Part shown: positions 46,317 through 58,775 of the stretch, piece by piece | How positions within the stretch are numbered: position 1 is the first letter of the stretch | How the letters are laid out: each line of letters starts with the position of its first letter | Assembly (NCBI GenBank): GCA_029237695.1 | Contig: CM055266.1 | Span: forward strand, 14,128,858-14,192,857 | Reading direction: 5' to 3' | DNA: 64,000 bases | Origin: Conchocele bisecta | Taxonomy: Eukaryota; Mollusca; Bivalvia; Lucinida; Thyasiridae | Translations under genes and position numbers: made by a program | Notes under the pieces: model-generated | What the model was told of the DNA's origin: nothing | Databases searched by the model: none | The model's input: only the letters and a program-made list of their open reading frames with translations

Positions 46317-46764
46317 GGGGGCCGTTTCACTAAGCTTCGTACGACTACAATGTTCGTAAGTGCACATTTAGGATCGTCTGGAAATTTCAATTGATGGATT
46401 TACATTTATTGAACATAGCTCAATTAATGTAAATCCAATACAATGTACTTGTTTACAAGAAACCATTGTTAAAGGTACATGCCCACTCAGTAGGCACCAA
46501 CGGTTCTATATAGCAGATACATCATTTGAGACATATTCTGGCAAAATAAACGTTAATTCACCATTATTCCACGTATTGATTATACATTTTATATCAGACG
46601 TCCATTTTCTCAATGATATTAGGGGCGATAACCGTGTTAATTCCTATAAAGAACAGTTTAAATTGCCTACTGAGCGGGCATGTACCTTTAAAGTGAAATT
46701 TACAGGCTCATACTTTTGCATTTACGAACATTTTAGTCGTAGGAAGTTTAGTGAAACGGCCCCC
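46317..46764. mobile_element. MITE family H copy, split
   Basis: Ends GGGGGCCGTTTCACTAAGCT and, inverted, GGGGGCCGTTTCACTAAACT, then TACGACTACAATGTTCGTAA. A family I element is nested at 46473-46687. Copy 2 is at 53927-54138. Confidence 0.85.
46473..46687. mobile_element. piggyBac-like MITE family I, short copy
   Basis: 215 bp between TTAA sites (46469-46472, 46688-46691). Ends AGGTACATGCCCACTCAGTA and, inverted, AGGTACATGCCCGCTCAGTA. An internal deletion relative to the 497-bp copy. Confidence 0.85.
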
Positions 46765-47069
46765 AGATTGTTATTCTGTCAAATGTATTCATACACATAA
46801 CATAGTGTTAGCGCATGAAATACAGCTTTGTGTAAGTAGTCTATCGACGTACATGCTGGGTTCGCTTTTGAGCAAAACAGTTGTTGGGTGATTGACCCAA
46901 GTCCCATATATATATGGGCCACGCTCTGTGAAAACCAGCCTTAATGACAACGTCATGAAAGGCTGAAAATGACGTCGCAAAATTACGCATAAATTTACCA
47001 ACGTCACGTTGGATTTTGACACTTGGAATTGTTGCGTCATTGCAATAAGTTGTCATATTCGTACAAAAT

Positions 47070-49043
47070 ATAGATCAATCTGAAATTACTAGATTACACG
47101 ATAAATTAACAGACTGTCAACAGATCCCATCCAAACAAAAAATAAATGATATAACAGATACTATCTCTTCACTATTTGACGCATTTGCTAAAAAAACCTT
47201 TAGAGCTTCTAAAGGCAATAATAGTAATACATATTCATCATGTAATAATAAACCATGGTTTGGACGTCAATGTCGCAATGCGAGAGTGTTATATCACCAG
47301 GCTAAGAAAAAATATCAGATTAACAAAACTTACACAGCAAAAGACGACTTACAGAACAGAGTACACGACAAAAAAATGATGAATAAGCATATCCAAAATG
47401 TTTAAACAGAAAACCCAAAACGATATCAGAAGGTTACAGAAAAGTAAGCCAAAAGAATACTGGAAACTGCTGAACAAATTCAAAAGTAAAGGAAATAATA
47501 AGTCCCCTAAACTAAATGATTTATATGAATACTTTAAAAACATTAACTCTGCTAGCCCTGCTAATGACTGTGAAGATGAAGACCCCTTAGCTAACTTTAA
47601 TATAAGCGATGAAGACGAAATATTAAATAGACATATCACCGAGGACGAAATTATTAATGTTATCGGTACCCTGTAAAACGCAAAGGCTCATGGTATTGAT
47701 AACATTCTAAACGAATATATAAAAAATACAACTGAACAAATGATTCCTATTTATGTTTTACTTTTCAACACTGTATTTACAACAGGCATATTACCTGATG
47801 CATGGCTAATTGGTACAATTAAACCCATATACAAAAATAAAGGTGACGCAGAAGATCCAGCTAACCACAGACCAATCACAATCCTTAGCTGTCTAGGAAA
47901 ATTGTTTACCTCACTATTAAACAAGCGTTTAAACGATTTTGTTGAACATAATGAAATTTTATCAAATACGGTATTGAAATCCAATATAGAACTGAGGAAT
48001 CTTTTATTTTTATTAAACTACTAGTCCTGCTTTATGCTGACGATACTATTATTATTGCTGAGGATGCCAAGAGTTTTCAAAAATGTCTAAACGACTTCCA
48101 AGTGTATTGTGATACATGGAAACTAAAAGTAAATATAAGTAAGACGAAAGTAATCGTGTTTGGAACAACAAATAATAACAAATATGAATTTAAATTAGGT
48201 AATAAAACACTAGATATAGTTAATGATTACAAATATCTAGGTATTTACTTTTCCAGGAGTGGTAGTTTTCTCAACTCACGTAAACACATCGTACAGCAAG
48301 CCAGGAAAGAAACCACACATTTGCTATATACACGTATAAATAATCTTGATCTGCCCATTGATTTGCAACTTAAACTTTTGACCATACCGTGGTTCCAATA
48401 CTAACATACGGGTGTGAAGTTTGGGGCTTCGAAAATTTAACAACTTTAGAACGCATACATACTGAGTTCCTTCGAAGAATAACCAAAAGTCGCAAATCTA
48501 CACCTTTATATATGTTGTATGCGGAGCTAGGCCGATATCCAATATCCATTATAATAAAAACACGAATGATAGGATTTTGGAATAAAATCATTAATGGTAA
48601 CCAGAATAAACTATCATACATAATACTGGAGTACATGTCCCATTTAAATAACAGTAATTTCAAGTGGCTAACGTGTATCAAGCAAATATTAAATGACACA
48701 GGATTTTCCAACCACTACGAAATGCAGTCAACAAATACATGTGCAGTTAAAAACAAGTTAATCGACCAGTTTATACAAGGATGGCATTCCCAAACATCGG
48801 AGTCTAACAAGGGAAAACTATACACTTGTTCAAGGATAACACAAACATAGAGCCATATTTTAGTATCTTAACGAAATCGATGTGTTTAAAACATGGTTCG
48901 TTATAGAACAGCTAACCATAAATTACCAATAGAAACAGGGAGATGGTCAGGTATAAACCACTCAGATCGTAAATGTAATTTATGTAATACTAATGACCTG
49001 GGAGATGAATTTCACTATATTTTAATCTGTCCGTCTTTTGTAG
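47070..49043 (+). pseudogene. LINE (non-LTR retrotransposon) ORF2 remnant
   Basis: In order: NKPWFGRQCRNARVLYHQAK (pre-RT region), LQKSKPKEYWKLLNKFKSK, NAKAHGIDNILNEYIKN, PDAWLIGTIKPIYKNKGDAE, HRPITILSCLGKLFTSLLNK (RT fingers), LLYADDTIIIAEDA (catalytic YADD, 48033-48044), WKLKVNISKTKVIVFG, DYKYLGIYFS, ILTYGCEVWG, and a C-terminal CNLCNTNDLGDEFHYILIC Cys/His knuckle running into the gap. RT motif A and its neighbours are deleted between about 47985 and 48021, and there is a stop at 47674 plus several frameshifts. The endonuclease domain was not found. LINE identity is firm; the clade is not assigned. Confidence 0.9.
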
Positions 49044-49543
49044 NNNNNNNNNNNNNNNNNNNNNNNNNNNNNNNNNNNNNNNNNNNNNNNNNNNNNNNNN
49101 NNNNNNNNNNNNNNNNNNNNNNNNNNNNNNNNNNNNNNNNNNNNNNNNNNNNNNNNNNNNNNNNNNNNNNNNNNNNNNNNNNNNNNNNNNNNNNNNNNNN
49201 NNNNNNNNNNNNNNNNNNNNNNNNNNNNNNNNNNNNNNNNNNNNNNNNNNNNNNNNNNNNNNNNNNNNNNNNNNNNNNNNNNNNNNNNNNNNNNNNNNNN
49301 NNNNNNNNNNNNNNNNNNNNNNNNNNNNNNNNNNNNNNNNNNNNNNNNNNNNNNNNNNNNNNNNNNNNNNNNNNNNNNNNNNNNNNNNNNNNNNNNNNNN
49401 NNNNNNNNNNNNNNNNNNNNNNNNNNNNNNNNNNNNNNNNNNNNNNNNNNNNNNNNNNNNNNNNNNNNNNNNNNNNNNNNNNNNNNNNNNNNNNNNNNNN
49501 NNNNNNNNNNNNNNNNNNNNNNNNNNNNNNNNNNNNNNNNNNN
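49044..49543. other. Assembly gap, 500 N
   Basis: Exactly 500 N, inside or just after the LINE 3' end. Confidence 0.99.
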
Positions 49544-49570
49544 AATTTTTGATTTTTCGGGGGGTGGTGG

Positions 49571-49636
49571 AGTAGTATATAGGGAGGAGATGATACCACC
49601 GTTAGGTGGTATCATTTTGACTCCCTATATACTACT
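49571..49636. repeat. Two-stage hairpin
   Basis: AGTAGTATATAGGGAG and GATACCACC pair with GGTGGTATC and CTCCCTATATACTACT. Next to the gap; may be the end of a foldback element. Confidence 0.75.
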
Positions 49637-50002
49637 TAAACTTTATTTATATATTTATATAACAATTACAAACAAACGCGAGAACAATTGTAGTCGGCGT
49701 AGATGGAGGCGTCTGCATGTTTCTTATTTTGGGTTGAAACCGGAATACTCACAGAAAACAAACTTATCCTGTCTGGCGACCACCATCAGCTATACATGTA
49801 CTTACAACTTTAAGATCGAACCCGGGGCGCATTTGTGCACTCTTTACTAATTATGCTATACTGTCCCGCTCAGATTAGAGCGGGGTCGGGTGTTTTCGAC
49901 CGTCTAAGACGGAACTGTACGCGCTGTACAAACCCAGTTCCGATTTTGGGATTTATTTATAGATTACACTGCATTACGCATTTTGATGAGTAACGCTAAC
50001 CT
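49637..50002. other. No recognised gene
   Basis: Nothing identifiable apart from a short GC-rich palindrome CCCGCTCAGATTAGAGCGGG near 49864. Confidence 0.4.
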
Positions 50003-51327
50003 TCACTTGTATGGAAGGTCATATCCGCCATAATTATATTTGGCTTGATGCTTGCTGGCTGATGACATTTTAAGTTATATCCGTCTTATTACAATTATAT
50101 GTGCTAAGTGCTTTGTTCTTACTTTCTATTGCAAATGCTTAGTGCAATGCAACAGGGACACGAATAAGGACGTATCAATAATTGTAATGTAAATAAGACG
50201 AATGAACAAAGCAATCAGCAGAATGGACATTTAAGAAAGACAAATACAATTACAACAAGCAGATTTCAAATGTAACAAATACAAATGACGAATAAAATAA
50301 CATGAATATAATTTGCAATGTCATCAGCACGCAAGCATCAAGTCACATAGAATTATGGCGGATATTACCTTGCCAAATTACTGTTGCAATTGTTGTTGTC
50401 AAGGGGCGTGCCTTATCGAGGTAACTTTTGTTGGGTCACCCTAAACACCCCAAAAGCTGGAAAAGGCCACAAAGGTTACAAAGGCTGTTCGATGTTGCTT
50501 GTACGTCCGTTAGCGGATATTTATGACATGCATTTTCATTGAATTGACTGAATTATTATGTGTTATGATCATTTTATGAATTTTAATCATTTTAATACAA
50601 TAATCCACCACAAATATATGTGTTTTGGTAAATTGTCTAAACGCGCACCTGCGCCGATCGGGCCGCGCGGAATTGGAGTGATTAACACCTATTAACATAT
50701 CGTTTAACAGGTGCAGCTAAACACCGATTATGCTTATTGCATTTATTGCATTATTATTAATATAAGTCAATTATCAATAAACGACATTCATTTAAACATG
50801 CTTTATGTATCAACACATTACGTGAACATAGGACGAATGCCGAATTTTGAGACATCAGCTAGTTATCTACCTTGAAAATGGGTATCCACGTATAAATTAT
50901 AAGACAAACGGGGTGTGGAATAGTTACACAATTACGTGTTCATTTTTCGAAGTGACATTGTAACACCATACATTTCATTTTTCATTTAACACAATGTGCG
51001 TACATCACGTGCGGATACTGAAACGTTTGCAAACTGATATTTACAGATGCACATATACGAGGGTAATCCAATATATTATAGTGAAAATGGCTCAGTATTA
51101 GCATCACCGTGTTCATGACCCTTGACGTATGTGATTATAACGTCACGTGACTATGACGTCATACAACGTAGTGACGTAATATAATGCGACATCATTGACG
51201 AAGTGTCAATATAGCGTAGGCTAGCGTAAATGTCTTTTACAACTAGTTACACGTCTATTCGGCCGTGTAAAAAATAAAAAATTTTGCTTCCGCAATCTCA
51301 GGAAATATTCGTTGCAGAGCCGTAAGT

Positions 51328-52137
51328 TACGGAAGCACAGAGGTGACATGCAAATTTTTTTTTTTTTAAGGCATGATTTTTTGTTTTTTATCTTGGGAAC
51401 AAGATATTATTTTAAGGGGGAACAACATAAAATCTTGTTCGCACAGGTATTATTTTTTAAGAGGGAAACAAAGGATAATATTTCGTTCGACAAGATATTA
51501 TGTTGAGGGAACAACAAAATAATCTTGTTCGCACAGGATAATATTTTGAGGAACAGGATAATATCAAATGTTCGAACCGATATATATGTTGAGTGGAAAC
51601 AACATAATATCTTGTTCGCACAGGATAATATTTTGAGGGAACAACATAATATCTTGTTCGCACAACTTAATATTTTGTTCCCACATAATAATATTTTGAG
51701 GGAACAGGATATAATCTTGTCGAACAAGATAATATTAAATTTGAGGGAACAAAATATTATCTTGAGGGAACAGCATCCTTTCGCCGCCATTTTGCCTCAA
51801 TACTTTGTCATGGATCGACAAGACAAGAATGAATAACGTGTTTTGTTGTTGTTGTTGTTGTTGTTGCTGTGTGTGATCCCGGCGCTGGTTTTATCCTGTT
51901 CCCTCAAAATATTATTCTGTGGGAACAAAATATTTTAAGTTGTGCGAAACAAGATATTATCCTTCCCTCAAATAATAATCTTGTTCGAACAAGTTAATAT
52001 CCTGGTCCCTCAAAATATTATCCTGTGCGGACAAGATATTATTTTGTTCCCTCAAAATAATATCTTGTTCCCACAAGATAAAAAAAAAACTCATGCCTAG
52101 AAAAAAAAAGTTTGCATGTCACCTCTGTGCTTCCGTA
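51328..52137. mobile_element. P2: 21-bp-phased AATATT/AATATC array element
   Basis: 810 bp with inverted ends TACGGAAGCACAGAGGTGAC, then ATGCAAA, mirrored for about 120 bp. Inside, AATAT cores step by exactly 21 bp (51606, 51627, 51648, 51669, 51690), with spacers such as CTTGTTCGCACAGG or TTGAGGGAACAAC. After a non-periodic island of about 115 bp (51780-51895, with a GTT microsatellite) a second array follows, also at 21 bp. Array frames (TRYYVVPSKYYPVRTRYY) stay open because 21 is seven codons. Confidence 0.85.
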
Positions 52138-52178
52138 GTACGTAGCGCTCATAAACATATTTTTGTATGACCGTGTCA

Positions 52179-52508
52179 GGGGCGGCGGAAGCGGGGGTGG
52201 GGGGGGGGGGGCTGCCCCCCCCCCAATAATTTTACCCCCCCCCCCCCACCCCCCCCCCAATAATTCTGTATATTTTGGATTTTTTATTCTAATATATTTG
52301 TGTAATCATGAGTACTGGGAACTTTGCTGAGAACTGAGAATCAGGAAATGGCGTTTCACACCACTTGGATTTCAAAAATTTCCGGAGGGGGGGGACCCCG
52401 GACCCCCCTAGCGCTATCGAGCCCTTCGGGCCCTCAACATTGCCCCCCCCCCCCCCCCCCCCCCCCCCACCCCCCCCCCCCCTAATAATGTTCGGCTTCC
52501 GCCGCCTA
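52179..52508. mobile_element. G/C-run element nested in O2
   Basis: Ends GGGCGGCGGAAGC and GCTTCCGCCGCC in inverse orientation. Inside are long G and C runs, TTTGCTGAGAACTGAGAA, AGGAAATGGCGTTTCACACC and GGACCCCCCTAGCG. A widespread invertebrate repeat type as I recall; a partial copy is at 36139-36356. The C/G runs make the length unreliable. Confidence 0.65.
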
Positions 52509-53293
52509 TGCGTGTGGATACCAATTTTCAAGGTAGATATCTGATGTCTCAAAATTCGGCATTCGTCCTGTTCACGTAATGTGTTGATACATAAAGCATG
52601 TGTAAATGAATGTCGTTGATCGATCATTGACTTACATTAATAATAATGCAATAAGTATAATCGGTGTTTAGCTGCACCTGCTAAACGATATGTTAATAGG
52701 TGTTAATCACTCTTTGTCGAATTCGCGCGCCCGATCGGCGCAGGTGCGCGTTTAGATAATTTACCAAAAACACGTATATTTGTGGTAGATTATTGCATTC
52801 AAATGATTAAAATGATTAACATGATCATAACACATACTAATTCAGTCAATTCAATGACAATGTATGGTATAAATCTCCGCTAACGGACGTACAAGCAACT
52901 TCGAACAGCCTTTGTAGCCTTTGTAGCCTTTTCCAACCTTTGGGGTGTTTAGGGTGACCGAAACGGCAGAAACGCACGGCAAAACAGCGATGCAATAATC
53001 AATAATGGAACTCCGGATGTCACTTAGAATGTAATAAACACAAACGCATTGAAACAGTGCGAATGAATAAAGCATCAATCCAAATGCACATGCAATTTAG
53101 ACTACAACCAAGAAGATTTCAAATGTCACAAACACGAATGACGAATACAATAACATGAAAGTAAGTTGTAATGGCACCAGTCAGCAAGCATCAAGCCACA
53201 TAGAATTGTAATAAGACGGATAGAACTTAGAATGTCATCAGCAAGCAAGCATCAAGCCTAATAGAATTATGGCGGATATTACCTTCCATACAC

Positions 53294-53926
53294 TTGAACG
53301 TGACAACCGATGTTCGAAATATGTAGACACACTCGGGTAACACTGCATTCATGTATTCATGATTTAATTATGCGTCTATGTAGATCTTCATATCGCATGA
53401 TCATATTTATGAAAAGGTCTTGTCGTTCTATGGAAAACTATTTAATTCGTAATGGCCGTGAATACTTTCTGCACTGTTTGTCGCAAATTTAAAACTCACG
53501 GGAAATGAACATGCGCAATATAAGATATCAACTTAGGTTTAAACGTGTTTACTGATGGGGGCGGTTAGTGCCGACGGCCGGTCAGACCCGGCCCCGCTCT
53601 ACGTGAAACCGTTACTTTTATTAAAGAAAATGTAAACAGTTGGCTCTGGATAAAATTTGCCACGGATAGAACTGGGCATAGGTCTTAATTCATTTGATGT
53701 ACTGATTCACCGTCGAATGTTTCAAAAATCAATATAAATCAATTGGGGAAATTGTCAGAAAAATAATCGTATCACAGATAAAAAAATATGATAGTGCTAA
53801 TTACGCGGCTCCTGGCATATCGCATCATGTTGACACTGGGCCAAACATGTTTTATTATTTATTTGTATTGCGTGTGTTGGTATTGTGTCACAGGCATATT
53901 TACTGCGAACATAATTGTAGTCACCG
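53294..53926. other. No recognised gene
   Basis: Nothing identifiable. Confidence 0.4.
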
Positions 53927-54138
53927 GGGGCCCGTTTCACTAAACTTCGTGCGACTAAAATGTTCGTAAGTGCAAATCTAGGATCGTCTGGAAATTTCAA
54001 TTGATTGATTTACATTTATTGACATAGGCTGCTCAATAAATGTAATAATTGTTTACAGGAAAATGTTGTTAATGTGGACTATCTTAATGTTGTACTTACG
54101 AACATGTTAGTCTTACGAAGTTTAGTGAAACGGGCCCC
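53927..54138. mobile_element. MITE family H, complete copy
   Basis: 212 bp. Ends GGGGCCCGTTTCACTAAACT on both strands, then TCGTGCGACTAAAATGTTCG and GTAAGTGCAAAT. No insertion in this copy. Confidence 0.9.
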
Positions 54139-56687
54139 AGGGACGTAGCCTACTGATTTGTATCTGCATCTGCAACCACTTGCATGTACCTTCTAATGTC
54201 ACGTAATTTTTAGCGACTTTCAAAAATATCACATTACATCAGCCGTACGATTGCCGTTTGATGATTGTTAAATATTATTTTAATTGACCATTTGTAAATA
54301 TGGTTATATGAATATATGGCATATATTTTACTAGTATTTTTGCAATCAGTGCAGACCCTGATCAGGCTGCGCAGATGCACAGGTCTCCAACATTTACAAA
54401 TTTAAGAAGTCCTACATTAGATCGTTGTTAATTTACTTACTACTAAACACTGGATGTCTGCGTGCTTTATTGTTGTTTTTTTTTATCAAATGGACGTTCT
54501 AGTCGGAGGCGTGTAAATAATATAAAGCAAATACCAGGAGCGGACCCAGGATTTCAGGTTAGATGGGCGGGGCGTGACTTCTTAATTGAAACAGTTTACT
54601 ATATTTTCGAACTAGCACCGTGTGTTCGTCGACCAAGCGGAGCTCGGGAGACTGCTAGGTGTGTCCGGCGGTATGCCCTCCTGAATATTTTTGATATCTA
54701 CACCCCATTTTGCGGCGTTATAACGCATTTTAGAGCAAACATATATTTACTCGCAAAACTTTAGGGGGGCGCACGCCGAGCTTTCCCCTGCGTGAATCCG
54801 CAACTTCTATATGTGGAATAAACAACTTCTATATTTGCAGATTCAAACGAGACGCTTCAAACAAATGTCGCAATTTTGTGGTCGGTACAAATTTAGTGTG
54901 TAAATAACTGACTTGATTATATTGTGTGCAGACATGAATTCAAAATAAATATACGCACGCTACGGTGCTTTTTAGCCACTCATTTCTTTGTTTACAAAGG
55001 CGTTGAATGTACTTTTTTCTGAAACGTAACACAATTAAATTGCAAATTTCTTTTTCAAATTAATTATTCCCGACGAGAGGATACAGTGTATACATGCACC
55101 AGTACTATTATGCTTACTGCCGGTATTTTTATTAGAACATTTTATAACAATTATACAATCATGTAGTATGTCACATCGACACATTTCCCCTATATTGACA
55201 GGTTTATGTATATATATTTGTTTTCAAATGGTAAACCCATTATCAAAAATTCAAACCGACACACATTTAAAAATACACAGTAATGGATGTTGCCCTGAAT
55301 GTTCTGTTGGCCACTTTTGATTTTAAAAACTATATATTCCACTTACTAAATAAATACGCATGCGGTCGCGCGGGCATCAGTCACGCAAATAAAAACATAT
55401 GAAGGAATCTACAAAGTACGGTTGATAAATGCGTACATTTATACAATTTGAAGAAACTTATATAAAAAATCAGTACCGGCAGTAAATTCATAGACAGGAT
55501 CGAGACGGGTAGCCCACACAATAACTTTTTTAAGCGGACACACCTAACAATATCTGCCCTCTCTGTGTGGAGGCAGTGGCGCGGCGGTGGGCAGCCGAGG
55601 GAGTGGGGGTCAGCGCAGGATTTCCCCATATACCTCCTACATGTACCTGCTAGTACGAGGTACATGTACACAAGACCGTCCGTCAGTCATATTGGCTGCA
55701 CAGGAAAACGTTCCTCCCGCTTTCTGAGATGTAAATTTAATTCTGAGAGTCGGGTATGGACAGTCGATTTTTAATTTGTTTAAAACTCCGGGGGGGGGGG
55801 GTGGGGGGGGGGGGGGGGGTCCGACTACCCTCCATACACCATCGGGCGCTGAAGTCATTGATATGTGCAGCCATAGGCCTATCCAAATTCTAACCAAATT
55901 CAGGCCATTCATTTCTACAGAAAATACAGATTGCCGGTACAGATTGTTTCAATTTCAAACACCATGAATGTCGTTTAGTTGTTTGTGTTTGGTCCTTGGT
56001 GAGTGACGTAATGTCTACATCAATAAATGACGTCACAATTAACTGTTACGTAAATAACGTCAATTAGATTCTGAACTAAATTCTCAAATAATTACAATGT
56101 ATCTTTCTGACGGTACATGTATATGCATAATCTGTGATAGTTGGCGATAGTAGCAAATTACGAGGTCACATGTCAGCTAATTATAGATTTAACATTGATA
56201 GTGGTGCGTTTGGTTTGTTCACTACATGTACATATCATAGTTTTATTCTGTTCAATGTTTGATTGTATTCATACTAACTCTTGTAGATACATTTAGTGCA
56301 ACTTATCAATCAACAAATACAGTTTGCAGCAAGCACAGTCAATGAGTCTATGAACACGCATTTCTAATGTAGGCTGTTGTGTTGCATTGTACAAACGTCA
56401 GCGTTTCAATAACGTCATTTTCTCGATGACGTTACTTTTTTTTCCTTGCGTGATTGACATGGTGCTACAAAAAGTGAGATAAAACAAAAACTATGAAATA
56501 TATTTGCATTTTCTTTTCAGCATATTGTTTGTGAAAGGTATCCGCATCCAAAAATGTAAAAAAGTGCAAATCGAAAATTTTGTCATTAAGGCCTGTTTTC
56601 ACAGAGCGCGGCCCATATATATTTCTGTGAACATTATTATCAAACAATTCGTAAAGTGTACTTCGAATACGAGACGAGTATGTAATA
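54139..56687. other. No recognised gene; poly-G tract
   Basis: Family K words near 54346. AGGAGCGGACCCAGGATTTC at about 54536 and GTGAATCCGC near 54792 may bound another G/C element. A G run at 55790-55819 has one T. Frames across it are not supported. Confidence 0.4.
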
Positions 56688-56950
56688 TTTATCCCGTCAA
56701 CACAGTGCGTATGTGCCGTGAAACACGGTACCGTGAAACATTTTTGATATCCAGTCAACACAATTTTTGCATTTTAAGCCATTTGTAGGTGTTGACGGGA
56801 TAAATAGAATAGTAGGTTAGTGCCGTGAATGGGAAAAAATATCTGGCGCGGCACGGAAACGGGATGTGCTCGGCAGAGCCTCGCCCATCCCGTTTCCTGA
56901 GCCTTGCCAGATATGTTTTCCCATTCACGGCACTAACCTACTATGCTCTA
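56688..56950 (+). mobile_element. Foldback family G copy
   Basis: TTTATCCCGTCAACACAGTG, GTGAAACACGGTACCGTGAA, then the hairpin with GAATAGTAGGTTAGTGCCGT. Its loop lost GGCGAGGCT-type sequence compared with 40885-41160. The final inverted end is eroded. Confidence 0.85.
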
Positions 56951-57298
56951 TATATTCTTTATATTCGACCTTTGTCTTTCGTTGTATGTTATTATCTGTA
57001 TGATGCATGCTGGTGTGGTAAGCGATGGGATTGCGGGGGTATCGGTATTCTTGTTTTTTTTGTACTGACTGGTTGATTGGGTTACTTGGCTAATTTATAA
57101 ATTTATATAGCAATTTTGGTTGGGCCGTTCATTTCTTTCCCCGCCATAATGTATGTAGCCTCATTTTCTGAGTTTCTGTTTCCAGTTGTTTTTACACGCT
57201 TGTGGTCCTTCTTATTGTAGATTTGCTGTCCATGCATTTATTTGTTTGTTTGTTCGTCATGCTCTTGTCTTAGTTGATATTATATACGTACCTGATTT
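56951..57298. other. No recognised gene
   Basis: Nothing identifiable. Confidence 0.4.
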
Positions 57299-57741
57299 GG
57301 AGGAACCAGTCGGCCAATGATTGTGACCGTAAACCAGTCCTGGTAGATACAGCTTAGCAACAATTAGGAGTAAATTCTCAGGATAACGGCATTGATTGTT
57401 ATTATTATGACAGAAAGATAAATAAAATAGATGCTGCAAAAAAGGTACGTATGTTATATTATTTGCATGCTCTAAACCGGCAGGTTAAATGTTCTGTGAC
57501 TTGATGTGGGGGCGAGATAGAGATTTCGGAAGTGAAAGTAGACGGTTCCGTTAAAAAAAGGGGAAATAACTCATGGAAATCAATCCGCATGACCCCGTGT
57601 TTGGCATGGATCTAGCGCCGGCTTAGGTCACTGACTCCAGGAATGGAAGTAACAACATTGATTTTGCCGCAGGTAGTTTGCGATTGTCATATTTGTGTGA
57701 ATGTGGGTCTATGGGAAATCAATTGCATGCCTGTTTCCTGG
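57299..57741 (+). repeat. Local duplication, copy A
   Basis: AGGAACCAGTCGG, TAAATTCTCAGGATAACGGC, AAATAAAATAGATGCTGC, GAGATAGAGATTTCGGAAG and GGGAAATCAATTGCATGCCT recur in the same order at 58475-58775. Confidence 0.8.
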
Positions 57742-58136
57742 AGGGACATGCTAGCATCCAGTAATTGTTCAAGTAATAACTATTCTGCAACCTCGTTTCT
57801 TAAACTACTGATAATGTATTATTGGTGCCAAACACCAACGAATACAATTTATTGCACCTGTAATTGACAACCCCCCTCATATGCCGTCCGTCATGTTGTT
57901 GTTGAAAATACAATTTATTATATGTATAGTTGTATTCAATCATAATTCCAGCACAAAAATATTTACACAATTACCTAACATTTTATTGGCCCGTAGCAAG
58001 TCTCTGTCCAAAATTTGTATCCCAGTAAACTCCCACGCCGAACTACTTTCCGTAACCGTGAGGCGCAGTTAAAATAATTCTTAAGAAAACGGAAAATAAA
58101 CACATTTTCTTGATGAATTTATTTCAAATGCTGGAA
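57742..58136. other. No recognised gene
   Basis: Sequence between the duplication copies; nothing identifiable. Confidence 0.4.
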
Positions 58137-58387
58137 TTATAAGGAATGAATGGCCTTTTTGTGGAATTTATCGGGGATATAAACTGGGAAAAGTCGCGGG
58201 AATACTGGACGAGGCCTTCCGGCCTTCGTCCAGTATTCCCGCGACTTTTCCAAGTGTATACCCCGATAAATTCCATTCCGGCCTTCGTCCAGAAATAAAT
58301 TCCATTCCGGCCTTCGTCCAGTATTCCCGCGACTTTTCCAAGTTTATATCCCGATAAATTCCACAAAAATGCCATTCATTCCTATAA
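58137..58387. mobile_element. Foldback element with three copies of a GTCCAG-bounded word
   Basis: Arms TTATAAGGAATGAATGGC, GTGGAATTTATCGGGG, AAAGTCGCGGGAATACTGGA, mirrored. The loop reads GGCCTTCCGGCCTTCGTCCAG, with an extra partial arm (CGATAAATTCCATTCCGG). Lies between the duplicated segments. Confidence 0.85.
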
Positions 58388-58474
58388 GATACCACTGCGT
58401 GGTCTGAGATATATACCGAAATAGAGGATATGTTCTGTTATGTTCTGTGCAGCAGTGTACAAATTGGATGTTTA

Positions 58475-58775
58475 GGAACCAGTCGGTAAATTCTCAGGAC
58501 AACGGCATTGATTGTTAATATTATTTTGACAGAGAGATAAATAAAATAGATGCTGCAGGAAAGGTATGTCTGTACCAAACATTGTATGATATGATTATAT
58601 CATTTGCATGCTCTACACATGTAGGTTAAATTTTCTGTGTGCGACTTGATGTGGGAGTGAGATAGAGATTTCGAAATTGAAAGTAGACGGTTCCGTAAAA
58701 AATGGGAAATCAAAGATTGTCACGTTCGTGTGAATGTGGGTATATGGGAAATCAAGTGCCTGCCTGTTTCCTTTA
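58475..58775 (+). repeat. Local duplication, copy B
   Basis: The same words as copy A, with small deletions (a 45-bp stretch after CCAGTCGG is absent). The two copies are about 1.2 kb apart. Confidence 0.8.

Larger units (their letters stand above)
50003..53293. mobile_element. O2: 3.3-kb foldback element with nested insertions
   Basis: Arms of about 470 bp: 50425-50895 is mirrored at 52511-52965 (GTTTAGGGTGACC, CGCTAACGGACGTACAAGC, CGATCGGCGCAGGTGCGCG, ATCGGTGTTTAGCTGCACCT, AATTCGGCATTCGTCC). Outer ends 50003-50095 mirror 53213-53293 (TATGGAAGGT, ATCCGCCATAATTATA, GCTTGATGCTTGCTG). An additional direct pair near 50265 and 53120 shares AGATTTCAAATGT and ACAATAACATGAA-like words. No ORF. It carries P2 and the G/C-run element. 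Confidence 0.8.

Noticed and set aside
48893..49615. Frames across the second gap
   Set aside because: Only the first 50 residues (LINE C-terminus) are real; the remainder is N.
51407..51836. Overlapping frames of 68-127 residues on both strands
   Set aside because: They arise because a 21-bp period keeps frames open. Composition follows the array words, with no protein motif.
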